From Hyperoodon ampullatus (Eukaryota > Chordata > Mammalia > Artiodactyla > Ziphiidae), in NCBI GenBank assembly GCA_949752795.1, contig OX457062.1, positions 95,655,777-95,719,776 on the forward strand: a stretch of 64,000 nt of DNA. The letters are read 5' to 3'. Numbering within the stretch: position 1 is the first letter of the stretch; every line of letters begins with the position of its first letter. The position numbers and the translations under genes were made by a program. Below are positions 1 to 11,414 of the stretch, piece after piece. Below the pieces are notes generated by a model that saw only the letters and a list, made by a program, of their open reading frames with translations, was not told the DNA's origin and made no database searches.

Positions 1-1577
1 CAGAATGTCGAGAATATTTCATCTCAATGAGTTCAAAATAACTGCTGCTTTGAAAATTTTAAATCTCAGACACAAACTCTTAAAAGGCTCACCTGTTAAC
101 TACAATGCAAAGATTTACTGGGATTGAATTTCCCTTAGAGTTTTGCTGATTCAAGCGATCATCATGGTTTGATTATACCTATGTGAAAGAAGCACTTCCT
201 CAGATACTGTTCTCATCTAAAAGCACTTTACAGCTCAGGATGGGCAGGACTGGCTCCATGCCTCTGTACTTCAGTCAGTTCACAGACTGACCTGGTAACA
301 CTGACCGGAGTTCTCACACACCTGAACCCATCTATTAATGGCAGATCTTCATTCCTCCGCCCCACCCCCCAAATGAATTTCCTCTCTTTCAACACCTTTG
401 GTAACATCATTTTCTTGATTTAAAGTCCACAACACTCAATATACTCCATGGTCACTGAACACTTTTACCTTAAAGTCCACTCTGATCCTGTGGACTCCAT
501 CTGCTGGGACTTTTTGCTTTGAACTATTGCCATTGGAGAGAGTGCTGAGGATGTTCAAAGTGCCTGCATTCTCCTGCTTATTGACTGGAGGTGGTTTTTC
601 CTATGGGGATAGAAGATGGATAAAGAACAAATCCACACCCTGCCTGCCTTCACTCTTGCAACAGATAATAATGCAAATGACAAATCTTAATAGATCTGAA
701 AAACATGTTTCCAGTATAAGTATCCTACAGAAACAGACAAGTAATCTTCAGGAGATTTTTTTTTCCATTGAAGCATTTTATTGGCATGTATGTATTTATA
801 CCCTAGAAAACACATCCCAGGCTTTTCCCTCCTGCGTGTCTTCATCTTGCTTCCTCGTGGTCCACGATGCCAGCTGAGGTTGTCAGTACAATGAAACCAC
901 ACTGACCAGATGGGAGCAGGTTATTCTGCCATTTTTCTAGATCTTGGAGTTGCACACATCAAATCTGGGGCTGATCACTCCACACTTGTGTAACCTGCCT
1001 ATGAGATTCAAAACAATTTTCCCAGCTCTGTGATCATCAATGATTTCAGGTTTGCCAATGTAACCATGCTTCATCATCACAGTTTGAAACTGGACAGTAA
1101 CTCTGGAACATGACTTAATAAGAACCTGGCATGTGCCTCTCTTTTCAGCATTGCTGATGCTCTCGAGAGCATCAGCCTGGACGTGCATGCACACCACTAT
1201 GGGGGCACAGAAAGAACTGGAAAAGTCTTAAAGACCTCTCTCTCCACATAATAAAAATAGTGAGTGACTGTTATAGACAAATACTGCTAACGGATGTTGA
1301 GGGGGAAAAAAAACTTATACTCATCAGCCTGCAGCATAAGCATAAGCATGTGGGACTACAAAGAAGGGGAAAACAACAACGGGGAATAAAAAGAGAATAA
1401 AAGCAAGTGAGCTAAAGCCTAAACCTGAAGTTTGCTAATTTTAAGAAATTCCACTGCCATCTACACAGAGGCAGAAATGCAGTTTCACTCAATCTCATAA
1501 ATGTCAAGGATAAGGCTATTTCCCTACAGAATAGAACACATCTTTGACAAATGGCAGGGAAACAAATCTTTCCTCAC
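1..1577 (-). other. KMT2A: KMT2A intron 8, partial
   Basis: This is intron sequence up to the window edge. It holds the RPS15A processed pseudogene (about 757-1225) and otherwise low-copy AT-rich DNA. No exon 9 was found. It corresponds to the start of the human MLL breakpoint cluster region. Confidence 0.85.
757..1225 (-). pseudogene. RPS15A processed pseudogene
   Basis: The minus strand from about 1197 down reads like ribosomal protein uS8 (RPS15A): [14 protein letters not shown], then [20 protein letters not shown] and [20 protein letters not shown] followed by FDV. The parent's initiator ATG is GTG here (1197-1195). Just after FDV the frame shifts by about two bases and a stop follows. 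Beyond it the remaining RPS15A tail (KMAE..., then the EEARR region in another frame) and the 3' UTR with AATAAAATGC-like text are still recognisable, ending in a T run at 757-766 that is the old A-tail on the other strand. No introns are present, so it is an L1-mediated retrocopy and cannot encode the ribosomal protein. A few bases at the 5' end resemble the parental leader. Confidence 0.9.
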
Positions 1578-1651
1578 CTTTTCTTTAGGCTTTTGTTTTA
1601 CAGGAATACTGGGGCGAGGAGCCACTTTTTTCTGCTTGCTTTGCTCTGGAC
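1578..1651 (-). CDS. KMT2A: KMT2A exon 8 (last exon in the window)
   Basis: The reverse strand reads PEQSKQKKVAPRPSIPVKQK then PKEK, the segment before the PHD region. Acceptor TTTAG precedes 1651 and donor GTGAGGA begins at 1577. At 74 nt it is phase 1 in and phase 0 out, ending exactly on a codon boundary. That is why fusions after this exon are common in human leukaemia. In human this exon begins the 8.3 kb breakpoint cluster region. Exon 9 would lie beyond position 1. Confidence 0.95.
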
Positions 1652-2175
1652 CTAAAGAATTCAAAATAAACTGCAGTCAGATGCCACTAAATTTACAGTT
1701 AATGCTAAATAGCAACGATGACTCTAGCACTGATTGGCCTGCAAAGAAAAGGGCATTAGAAAAAACAAACTATTTAAACTCTAGGCTTTAAACAGGAAAT
1801 TAAGACAGTATCTCCAACTTAACTGTTTTTGCTTCTATTTCTTTATTATTATATAACAGTTAAAAGAGAGCTAATTGGGACTTCCCTGGTGGTCCAGTGG
1901 TTAATACTCCACGCTCCCAATGCAGAGGGCCCGGGTTTGATCCGTAGTCAGGGAACTAGATCCCGCATGCATGCCGCAACTAGAAGATCCCTTGTGCCAC
2001 AACTAAGACCCGGCGCAGCCAAACAAAAAAATTAAATAAATATTTAAAAGAGAGTGAATTTTCTTGTACCAAAGACTTAAAAATATACATTTCAGGTTTC
2101 CAAATGCTGTTTAAGATGTCAGTGTCCTGTGCTGGTACTTCTGGTTCGGCAGTTCTTCCTGCTGTCCTCACTCAC
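1652..2175 (-). other. KMT2A: KMT2A intron 7
   Basis: This 524-bp intron contains one CHR SINE (1877-2043) and little else. Only about 120 bases separate the SINE from the exon 7 donor. Confidence 0.9.
1877..2043 (+). mobile_element. CHR-type SINE with target-site duplication
   Basis: It opens GGGACTTCCCTGGTGGTCCA and has an A-box/B-box-like tRNA-Glu head and the tail GCAGCCAAACAAAAAAATT. The direct repeat TTAAAAGAGAG flanks it at about 1860-1870 and 2044-2054. It lies antisense to KMT2A. Confidence 0.9.
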
Positions 2176-2553
2176 CTGACTCTGGAGGTGGAGGCTGCTT
2201 TTTCTTGGGCTCACTAGGAGTGGTCTTGGGGGCTTCTTTTCTCGGTGGTGCTGTGCTGGGGGGCTGTAGGGGGATGGCTGGTGCCGGCTGGGAGACCTGC
2301 TTGCTGGACTTCCTGGAAGAGGGCGTGGCCACTTGTTTGGCCTCAGGTCCTGGGGTGGAGGCATTCCCTTCCTCACTCTTGTCTTCCGGGGGCTTGCGCG
2401 GAGGTGGCTCACTGTTGCTTTTCTTGGGGGCGGGATCCTCTCTTGCTGATGGGGTAGACTTCTGACTAGAGTCCGCCAAGCTCTTCACAACACTGCTCTC
2501 TTTGCTCTCTTTCTTTTCACTGGTCTTAGACTTTTTCTCTTTCTTCTTCACAG
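2176..2553 (-). CDS. KMT2A: KMT2A exon 7, Lys/Pro/Ser-rich linker (126 codons)
   Basis: The exon encodes a disordered, highly charged linker between the CXXC domain and the PHD fingers. It starts VKKKEKKSKTSEKKESKESS and ends KKKQPPPPESG. It is 378 nt with phase 1 on both sides. The acceptor follows a C-rich tract (CCCCACCCCCAG, AG at 2555-2554) and the donor is GTGAGTG from 2175. Several substitutions against human are visible (for example SLADSSQKS where I recall NVVDSSQKP), so it evolves faster than exons 4 to 6, as expected for a linker. This segment belongs to the repression region retained in leukaemic fusions. Confidence 0.96.
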
Positions 2554-2987
2554 CTGGGGGTGGGGGGGGAAAGCAAGATTATTTTTCTGTAAGTGAGAAA
2601 ATTTTATTTAAAATATAAGTATAGGAATGTAACAATCTTAGTCTCAGTTTCCTACAGCTGAAGTTGACACCGGAAGACTCAAGGAAGTTAATGCCAAGTT
2701 GGCAAGTGAAACACGTATACTTTTATTACTCTAGGAAATGAAATATAATGTAATTTTTTGTATGAATTTTAAAAAATTTTTCTTATGGAAATATTCAAAC
2801 ATACTCCAAGGTGAAGGAAAGAGTAAAATGAATACTCATGTACCTATCACTCAGCTTCAACAACCAACAGCTCCCTGGGAAACAGCAGTACTTGAAAAAA
2901 GGCTAGTATTCTCTTTACACTAGATGTACACAACTATATGACATTAAAGCAGGAAGCATTTGGGGGAAGATCTTTTGACAACACTAC
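2554..2987 (-). other. KMT2A: KMT2A intron 6
   Basis: This 434-bp intron is AT-rich and apart from its G/C-rich acceptor tract I see no recognisable repeat in it. Confidence 0.9.
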
Positions 2988-3052
2988 CTTTTGCTTGCTT
3001 CTGAAGGTAGGCTTTGGAAGGCATCCATTGTAGATTCTGACATTTTCTCATC
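2988..3052 (-). CDS. KMT2A: KMT2A exon 6, end of CXXC domain
   Basis: The reverse strand gives MRKCQNLQWMPSKAYLQKQA plus K, with the last CXXC-domain cysteine and the QNLQWMP tail that packs against the zinc core. The 65-nt exon has acceptor TTCTAG (AG at 3054-3053) and donor GTAGTG starting at 2987. That donor is weaker than consensus at +4 and +5. Phase is 2 in, 1 out. The residues match human KMT2A as I remember it. Confidence 0.95.
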
Positions 3053-3145
3053 CTAGAATAATAAGGGATACCATAAAGTAAACTTCATTTAGGAGAGAAG
3101 CAATTGAAGCAAGTATTAATTCGTCTGCAAGAATCCGTGAACCCT

Positions 3146-3478
3146 GGGCTTCCCTGGTGGTGCAGTGGTTAAGAACCCACCTGCCAATGCAGCAGACACA
3201 CGTTTGAGTCCTTGCCGGGAATATCCCACATGCCGCGGAGCAACTAAGCCCGTGCACCACAACTACTGAGCCCGCGCTCTAGAGCCCACGAGCCACAACT
3301 ACTGAAGCCAGCGCACCTAGAGCCCGTGCTCCTCAACAAGAGAAGCCACTGCAATGAGAAGCCCGTGCACCGCAACAGAGTAGCCCCCACTTGCCACAAC
3401 TAGAGAAAGCCCGCGCACAGCAACGAAGACCCAACGCAGCCAAAAATTAATTAATTAATTAATTTTAAAAAAAAGAAA
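3146..3478 (+). mobile_element. Long CHR SINE, 'CAACTACTGA' form
   Basis: The head GGGCTTCCCTGGTGGTGCAG is followed by the long body with repeated CAACTACTGA-type units and a tail GCAGCCAAAAATTAATTAAT. Flanking direct repeats AAGAATCCGTGAACC (3129-3143) and AAGAATCCATGAACC (3484-3498) differ by one base, a CpG-type decay. Confidence 0.93.
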
Positions 3479-4317
3479 AGAAAAAGAATCCATGAACCTT
3501 TATTCAGGTTCATTTTGAGAGTTGAAAAAAGGACTGCTCATTATTTAAACTGAAGCCTTTAAATCCTTTGATCAGCAATTTCACCTATCTTGAGGATCTA
3601 AAAGGAGCAAATATCAAATTATTTTTGAAATGGGACTCAAATGTCTTGCAACCCAGTACTGACTAGCGCCACCCACAAAACGATCAGTCATTATTTCTTG
3701 CAGTCAAATCAGTTCTGCTCCCTTAAGAGATTATTATTCATATAGTAATCTGAATACAAAATGGACTAAAATTACCCGAGTCCTTTGTCTGTCACTACAA
3801 TGCTACAGGTCTATCTCAGGGCTTTGATAGATATTTCAATCCTCAGTTTACTGTAACTCAAAACTTAATTTGAAGTTTAATATTGGACTGAATCCACTGC
3901 AACCCCTAAATTTAGTGCAATTTTATCTTGCTATCATGTACCTTTTTTTGTTGTTCTGTGAATTGTCTCACTTCTTTCCACTAATGGGACTGAGACAAGA
4001 TTCTTGCTTAAGGCCAGACTAAACCAAAGCACAGAACTTCTCAGTGTCTCCTAGAAACTGTCTCCCCTTAAGTAAGTAATGCAGCATTTCTCCCAATTAT
4101 GTTTTATATAAATCACTTTCATGTTATTCGTTCATTCAGCAAATATCTATGGATAATATCTATTCCTGGTGCCAGGCACTTGATGAGATACTCAACCACC
4201 AAAATTTATTTATGCAATTCTCTTGATCCACTTTAAACAAATTATCCCAGAGAGTAGAAAGTGCATCCACAAACTGACTAGAAAAAGGGAAAAAAGGTAG
4301 AGTAATCAAAACTTCCA

Positions 4318-4430
4318 GGGAATTCCCTGGCAGTCCAGTGGTTAGGACTCGGCGCTTTCACTGCCATGGCCTGGGTTCGATCCCTGGCTGGGGAACTAAG
4401 ATTCCACAAGTAGCGTGCAGGGTGGGGGAA
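4318..4430 (+). mobile_element. Short CHR/tRNA-Glu SINE
   Basis: The sequence GGGAATTCCCTGGCAGTCCA begins a short SINE lacking the long body and A-rich tail. ACTTCCA occurs on both sides (4311-4317 and 4432-4438) and may be the target duplication. Confidence 0.85.
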
Positions 4431-4933
4431 GACTTCCATAGGCATGAAAATATTCTGAGAGTTAGAGAGTGGAGAGACTTATATCACCACTATTTCCTGA
4501 ATGCCATAAAGATAAAGGTAATTTCAGTTGACCTGATAAATAGTAGGCCTAAACTCATTGGTGATTAAGTAGAAACCCTCCAGAGTTGCACTGATATGGC
4601 AGCTCTAGACACATGTGGCTATGTGAATTTAAAATTACATGGAAATTTTAAATGTCGTTCCTCAGTCACACCAACCATGTTTCAGGTGCTAAATAGCCAT
4701 ATGGCTAAGGGCTACCACACTGACCTGAGCAGATACAGAACGTTCACAGCACCGCGCCTGAGGGTTTCTGATTTAAGCACAGCCCAAACCCAGCACAGCA
4801 CAAAATCCAAGCATGCAACTCATCCTGCAACTTGAGGTGACTTGGTACAACCACACTGGGCGTTCGGGTGCATTTTCTCTGTGACAAGCGGGACAGTGGC
4901 TGAGACCAGCCCCCCAGAGAGACGCGCACTCAC

Positions 4934-5168
4934 TTGCAGCACTGCTTCTTTATGTTGCGGCCACCAAACTTGGGCTTGTCCAAGCAGTTAGTGCACACAC
5001 CACAGTCCTCAGGCACCTGGCAGCCAGGACACTGTCCACACCGCCTTGACCGCCGTCCCTTCTTTACTGGAGGTTCCTGCGGCGCCTTGTTTCTGGTGAC
5101 GGGTTTAATTGGTTTGATGGGCGGAGCAAGAGGTTCGGCGTCTTCTGAGCCAGCAATCGATGACTTGT
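4934..5168 (-). CDS. KMT2A: KMT2A exon 5, CXXC zinc finger (most of it)
   Basis: This 235-nt exon encodes the linker SSIAGSEDAEPLAPPIKPIK and most of the CXXC domain, which binds unmethylated CpG DNA and targets KMT2A to CpG islands. Visible zinc ligands are the CGQCPGC and CGVCTNC triplets, followed by the DNA-contact KFGG motif and the KQCC pair. The last ligand lies in exon 6. The basic KKGRRSRR run precedes the first cysteine. The acceptor is AACAG (AG at 5170-5169) and the donor is GTGAGTG from 4933. Phase is 1 in, 2 out, with the Lys codon split AA|G into exon 6. All cysteines I expect in this part are present. Confidence 0.97.
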
Positions 5169-6208
5169 CTGTTAAAGAAATGTGGCATTAGCTCTGACAG
5201 AGTATCTGGTTCCTTCCTGAGAGCACAGGGAAGATTCTCAAAATCTACTGATGTTAGTATATACATTCAAACCTTGTTTTAATTGGGACTCCAAAAATCA
5301 AATTCATTACAATAAAAATATTCATATGCAGAACACAGAGCCTGTTTTAAATAATTACTTAAATGTTTTAAAATGCCTATAACTTGCAGCTTGATGAAAG
5401 CAGAAATCCAAACAATGAAAACAAAATACAGTATAACCTAAAGTCAAGAATATGAATTGAGGGAGTTCCCTGGTGACCTAGTTGTTAGGGTTTGGCACTT
5501 TCACTGCAGGGGCCCAGGTTCGATCCCTGGTTGGGGAACATCCTGAAAGCCACACAGCGTGGCCAAAATACAAAAAATAATTAATTAATTTTAAAAAAAA
5601 AAGAAAGTAAAGAAAGCATTAAAAAAAAAAAAGAATATGAATTGAATGCTTCTGAAGACTCTCTAAACCTCTAAATTTCATCTGAGACCCATGAGAATGT
5701 GCCTCACAGACCTGAAACCAGAGGGCCCCAGCTGCTGTGCTCTGAAATCCAGGGGTACAGAGGCCACAATTACCACAGGGGTTGCTCTCAGGCAGTGACA
5801 AGCGTGGCAGGGATACTAGGGTAGGCCTGTTCCTGGGAGACACGAGACTCCTCTGACAGTCCATGTTTGCTCAAGGGCTCCCTGACAGCCTTGCCGAGCT
5901 TTCTCACACTGCATGGCATCCAGGAGGATTCTGGCCAGCCTTCCTTCCCGCTCTCCTTCACTAGGGTCAGACTTACAGAGCAGTCTGACAGCTCTCCCAG
6001 CCTTTCCTGACTCCCTCCCCATTTTCTCTCTCAGGCATTTCCTCTAATAACACCCTTACACATTTAATCCCCCCGTCCTCCGCCACCTGGTTTTTGGAGG
6101 ACCCAGCCTAACATATAATGCTATGAAGAGCCTACTGGGCACTCCCAGGATGATCAGCAAACGAACCCAGTGTCTGCTGAGACCTCAAGGTTGACACCCC
6201 CGACCTAC
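5169..6208 (-). other. KMT2A: KMT2A intron 4
   Basis: This 1.0-kb intron contains one short SINE (5461-5600) and an A-rich stretch to 5632. Unique sequence follows, with open frames that have no recognisable product. Confidence 0.85.
5461..5602 (+). mobile_element. Short CHR/tRNA-Glu SINE
   Basis: The head GGGAGTTCCCTGGTGACCTA is diverged; the B-box-like GGTTCGATCCCTGG and the GTGGCCAAAATAC end are clear. The AATTAATTAATTTT tail merges into an A-rich tract. Confidence 0.85.
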
Positions 6209-6386
6209 CATCATTTCCCATGGAAGACAGAATCTTTTCTCGTTCTTCCCAAGGTAAGGCACTCAGGGTGGGCATGTCATCAGGAAACACAGCTCGTTTT
6301 CGGCCAAGGGCAACAGCAGCTCTTCTGCAGACGTGTTTAATCCGGGGTCCTCGCACAGAGGTCTCCGATGAGTCACTTTCTTGACC
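6209..6386 (-). CDS. KMT2A: KMT2A exon 4 (about 59 codons)
   Basis: The reverse strand reads GQESDSSETSVRGPRIKHVC, then RRAAVALGRKRAVFPDDMPT and LSALPWEEREKILSSMGND. This matches the segment just N-terminal of the CXXC domain in human KMT2A. Acceptor ...CTCAG is just upstream of 6386 and donor GTAGGTC starts at 6208. The length is 178 nt, phase 0 in and 1 out. I see no obvious change from the human segment as I remember it. Confidence 0.96.
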
Positions 6387-7709
6387 CTGAGTAGGAGGCA
6401 AGCCAAAAACAAACAATAACAACCATATGCGTTGAAAATATAATTAAATGAAGCCAAGGTATAGTTGATTAACTTATAATCTAGATTCAACACATACAAC
6501 TCTAGTTATTCCCAGCTGATATGGCATATCAACATATAGAAATCACCTACTTCTAAAATTGGCAGAAAAGGATTCTAATCAAAAAACAGAAAACAACTAA
6601 GCTTCTATTCCCAATTATACTACTTCTTTAAAATTTCCCTCAAAAAAAAATCAAGCTGCCAGTCTGCATTATCAAGAAGCTCATTCTCGTGTAAATAGGG
6701 CTTATCTAACCACAGACTATTTCTTATATTTCCCTGATCAACAGAGAAGTAGGGGGAAATAACCTATAAATGGAAGTATAAAAGGCCACGGCTCCAAACA
6801 GAAATGTCTCACATTTTAAAGAGCCACGGCTCCTACCACTAGGAGGTTAACCAAAAATATGCAAAATGGTGTCAGAAACAAGTCTCTTCATTTTCCTGCT
6901 AGACCTCTCAACTGGCAGAATTACTAAATGTAAATGTGGCCCTACGCTGAATAACGTTAAAACCTAAGTTTGTGGTCATCTTAACCTAACTTGATATGTT
7001 GGTATAAACACGCATCTACTACATGACAATGTTTAAAAACAATCTAAAGATTGGCAGGTTTTCTCAGAAAAGACTAGTGCCTAGCTTGCTTTGTTAATTA
7101 AAAAAAAAAAAAAAAAAAGCTCTTCTTTACAAAAATCTGTTTGTCATCATCTTAACTAACTGAATTGTACAGCTTTTCTGTACCACAACTTGAGGCTAAG
7201 TGCTTCTCATATGTATTCTGCAAATACCTATTTTCTATTGGTCTGATCACTCACAACTCAGAGGAAGAGATTCCCCCCGCCCTGTTTCCTATAGTAAACA
7301 ACAGTAAAACAATCTGACTGCAAAAATGCATCTTCAAAATGAAGTCACAGATTCCATCACACCAAACCCATTAAGTACAAACAACTCAGCATTCAGGGTA
7401 ATGTGGCCCCACGTACCTTTCAGTCTTGGTTCACCGCCTTCCTACACGTACCAGTCCAGCTATTCCCGTTCCTCAAGTACGTTTTATACTTTTCTATCTC
7501 TACCCTACACTGTTTCCTCTCCTTAAAACTTTCTCCCCTATTATTTTCTACCTATCAAAATCCTACCCGTCCGTAAAGGACCACTGCAAATGCCACCATC
7601 TTTTCCTGATTCCCATACGTGGATCTAACTGAAACACTCAGCCTAAAACTTGCTCCTAGATGGGGCTCGAGAAACTGTTGATTTTAATGGGCAAGATGGA
7701 AAAGAGTAC
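6387..7709 (-). other. KMT2A: KMT2A intron 3
   Basis: This 1.3-kb intron appears to be unique AT-rich DNA with an 18-base A run at about 7101-7118. I recognise no transposon in it. Confidence 0.85.
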
Positions 7710-10363
7710 CTGTGCTTTGGGCTGGTCAGTTTGTTTAAGACTCTTACTCTTCTCAATCTTGCAGAGCTGGGCTTTGGCCTTTTTTAGGAGGCTGGCAACC
7801 CTCTTGTCAGTCATTGGAAGCTTGTCTGCCTGAGCCAACATGGAGCCTATGGAGGAAGTGGAATGTTTAACAGTGCTAGATGAAGGAGTGGAAAGGCAGA
7901 GGGTTTTCTCCTTCTCCAGGGATGGGGCAGTTGGGCCGAGGTCCAAGTTGGTTTTTTCCAGATTTCCTCTCCCTTTCTTTATAAGTATTTTGGTTTTGAC
8001 AGCTGTTGTATCCCCAAGAGTCACAGAAGCAATATCAGTCCCAGAATCAAGTGATGAAGACTTCTTCCGCCCGGTTGCTTTTTTGGCAGAAGATGAAGTG
8101 GCCACATCTTCACCAACAACCTTCTCTTTGGAAACCCTACCCACAGGATACAAAGCAGAGCTACTCTGAATTTCTGATCCCTTTTTCCTTTTCTCTTTCC
8201 TGGACTCCCGCTTATTCTCTTTTTCTCTCTCCCGGTCTCTCTCTCTACTCTTGTCCTTCTCCACGCTCTTGTCAGCATCTCGCTCTTTGGACAGCTCCTC
8301 AGGGGCCTTGTCTTTATTTCTCCCTCTCTCAGTCTGAGAGCCTGGGGTGAACCAAGGGAAGAGAGGAGTGGGACTACTGGACGAAAATGGCTCTGCCGGA
8401 GCACTAGTCTGCTTCCTTGGTCTCTGGTTTTTCTCTGCAGATTCCCCAGACTGAGTCAGGGAGTGAGAAGGAAAAGTAAAAGTTGGGTTTAAGGCACTAG
8501 TGGCAAGAGGACTAACAGAAATGCTTAACGAGGAAGAGACAGAAGACGGTGGGGTGAGAGGTGACAGCTCAGAAGTGCTAAGCCTTCCACTTCTTGTCCT
8601 CATGGAGTGAGAAGGAGATCTTGGTTCAGATCGAATAGGGCTAAACACTTTTCTTTTCCTTTTCCTGTTAGATACTCCTGAAGAAGACGTCCCAGAAGAA
8701 GTTCGATTACTAGGCAAGGTTACAGACTCAAATATCCTAGAGTGAGCCTCACTTGGAGTAAATCGCGGAGCTCTCAGAAGAGGGCTCCTTTTGTGCATAT
8801 CAAACCTTGTTCCAGAATGGAGTGGCGAAAACAATCGGGCTGAAGCAGCAGTACCAGATGTAGAAAACCCGGACGCAAAGCCGACATCCTCAGGAGTCAG
8901 TGGAGGAGGGCGGAAATTATCAAATATTGGTTTGCGAATAAGACCTTCTTTGGCATACTTTGCTGAGGAAAAGTACTGTGGCTCTGACCTAGAGTGCTTT
9001 AAAGAAGTCCACCTAAATGTCGGTTCTCGCAAAATAGATTTTCGCTTCCCTTGCATGGGAGCGGCAGAAGTAGGCAAAAATGGTGATGCTAGAGGGATGG
9101 TTGGAGGCATGAGCCAAGGTGTGTGGTCAGAGATACTGGAGGCTGGCTGCAGCGGGGGCGGTGGAGTAAGCAGGGGTGGAGGTGGCGAGGAAGAGGCCTG
9201 CTGCTGGGGGGCACTCTGTAGGGTGGACAACTTTTTCGTCGTTCTAGATCCAAAACTTCTCTCTGACACTGAATACCTTCTGCTTCTCCTGTCATTACTA
9301 TCGTTTTCTGGGGACTGGGAAATAGGCAGTGGAGTGTGAACTTCGGGGGTAGCGCTCCGCTCTTCAGGAAGTACCTGAATCTCCTCAGAGGCCTGAGAAT
9401 CTGTGGAGGTATCAACACTGGGGCTACTGGACCGGGAGGAGTCTGAAGACATTTGAGAGGAGTGCTGAGAAGCTGCACTTGATTTTTCGGAAGATCCACA
9501 GGACGTGGCACTGAATCTACTATTCGGTGTAGACTCTAGTCGGGCAATTTTAATTGGAGGGTCATAATCCTCATCCTCTATGAACCGCCGAGGGGTTTTA
9601 ATGATCCTCGAGGAGATGGCACTGACAACAGGCATGATGAACTGTCGGATGTTTTTGACCTGTGTCTTCACCTTTCTTCCTTGCAGCTGAGCTGCTTCTT
9701 TCTCAATTTTCTTTTGAGCCCCCTTTTTTGCCCTCTGCAAGAGCTGCTTAGCAATTGTTGCATCTGTCCTTTTAGAAGAAGGAATAATCCTAACCGGCTT
9801 AATCCTTCGAGGGCTTTGTCTGACTACTGTCTTATCTTCTTTTGTGAGTGGAGGTGTTCCTTCCTTGTCTTTCCGGACCTTCTGGGGCTTTTCCAGTTCA
9901 GAGTTAATGAGGAGACCTGAAGGGGTCTTTATCCTTTCTGTTGATGGAGGCCTTCCTCGCCGGCGTACAATCTGTACCCCCTTCCTTCCTATTTGAAGCT
10001 TCCCTGTCTTAAACTTTGACTTGAGAGGAGAGAGTTTACCTGCTCTTAATTTTTTAATCTTTGTGGCTTGCTGAAATGTAGCAGAAGGTGTGCGTTTCAT
10101 TTTCTTCAGGCTATCTTCTTTGTTTCCCTTTGGTAACTCTGAAATGTCCTTTCCATGCGTTATTTTGATTTTTACTCCAGGGAAGGTGGGAGGTCTTCCT
10201 CTCTTCTTTTCTATACTTTTAGAATCTTTCTTCTTGATCTTATATCCAGATTTGGTCTCTGATTTATTTAGAGGGGAGAACACAGATGGGTCTGAGAGGA
10301 GAGCTGAATTTCGGTCAGAGCCACTTCTAGGTCTCCCGCGAGGTTTTCGAGGACTAGTTTTAA
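7710..10363 (-). CDS. KMT2A: KMT2A exon 3, large AT-hook exon (codons 170-1054)
   Basis: This 2654-nt exon encodes about 885 residues without a stop. It carries three AT-hooks that bind the minor groove of AT-rich DNA, with GRP cores near residues 179-181, 225-227 and 306-308 (contexts KPRGRPRSG, KKRGRPPTF, RRRGRPPST). A long basic, Ser/Pro-rich region with nuclear and speckle localisation signals follows, including a Pro run (PPPPLLTPPPPLQP), NRKRKRKVFSP and an Arg/Lys/Glu-rich block (RERDREREKENKRESRKEKR). Acceptor ACAG is at 10367-10364 and donor GTACTC at 7709-7704. Codon 197 (GTG, Val) can be mistaken for a start; the real reading frame continues upstream to the splice site at 10363. Differences from human as I remember it include Tyr for Asp near residue 210. 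Confidence 0.97.
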
Positions 10364-11250
10364 CTGTGTATAGAAATTAAACAATGAAGAGCATATATTT
10401 AGCTTTGTAGTTTAGGTCTTAACTAAGCTGAATATAATTTAGCACAAGCCATTCTGTACTGAACTCTACCTGGGTCTAATCAGTCAATAAAACATCCTAA
10501 TTGTGTTTAGTTTCTTTTCACCAAAAACCTGCCTCAAAGAAATCAAGTAAATAACATCCTACCTAAAAGAACACTTAACTACCTTTTTGATAGAAAAACT
10601 AAGATAATAAGAGGTTTTCAACTGAGCAATTAATATATAAAACTAATTTTCCTACAACTTTGGGTGAACAAGAAGGTTTTTTCTGAATTAAAAAAAAAGG
10701 TGTGTTTTAAAAAAATCTGTATGACCTTTTCCATATCGTAGCCACCAAGAGTTAATATCTGAGAACACATTTATAGTAAGTCATCCCATTTTTTCAACTC
10801 AGAATTTTGGCTTTAATAAATCTGAACAAGATGCTCTTTAGTCAACAACATACCAACTTCTATAGGCTACAATAATATACCAACTTCTATAGGCAGCTCA
10901 GCTTCCTATATTTTCAATCTGCTTTGCCAAAGTAAGTTAAGAAAGTTTCATTGAAAAGAAAAACATTCATTCATGAGACATCAGAATAAGATCACTGAAC
11001 TCAGTGGTAGGTGAACTAATCAGTGAAATGACATGAGATGTCCATTAATCTATTCCCCTACCTACAGGTTCTTGAACTAGTTAGTCTCAAATTACAAAAA
11101 AGATTTAACCATAATTGATGTCAAGAGCAAACTGACAATTTAAATCAGATTTCTTCTATTCTAAATAAAAGGAATTTGCCAACTTATAAATCAGCTCAAT
11201 TTGCTGCTTATCAAGAGACTTCAGAAAACCACTGTTTTCTAAAATTATCT

Positions 11251-11385
11251 TTTTTTGTTTTTGTTTTTGGCCATGCTGCACAGCTTGTGGGATCTCAGTT
11301 CCCTGACCAGAGATTGAACCCAGGCCCCAGCACTGAAAGCAGTGAAAGCCTGGAATCCTAACCACTAGGCCACCTGGGAACTCCC
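11251..11385 (-). mobile_element. Short CHR/tRNA-Glu SINE, minus strand
   Basis: The plus strand shows a T-rich tail then GGCCATGCTGCACAGC ... CCACCTGGGAACTCCC, the complement of a SINE head. CTAAAATT flanks it at 11239-11246 and 11385-11392. It is one of only two SINEs lying in the same sense as KMT2A in this part of the gene. Confidence 0.88.
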
Positions 11386-11414
11386 TAAAATTCTTTGTAT
11401 AGTCTGTACTTTCT

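Larger units (their letters stand above)
3053..4933 (-). other. KMT2A: KMT2A intron 5
   Basis: This 1.9-kb intron holds a long CHR SINE (3146-3477), a short L2/MIR-like scrap at about 4120-4200 (text like GTGCCAGGCACTTGATGAG) and a short CHR SINE (4318-4430). The rest appears unique. Confidence 0.85.

Noticed and set aside
8791..9339. Plus-strand 182-codon open frame inside exon 3
   Set aside because: Shadow of the minus-strand KMT2A coding sequence.
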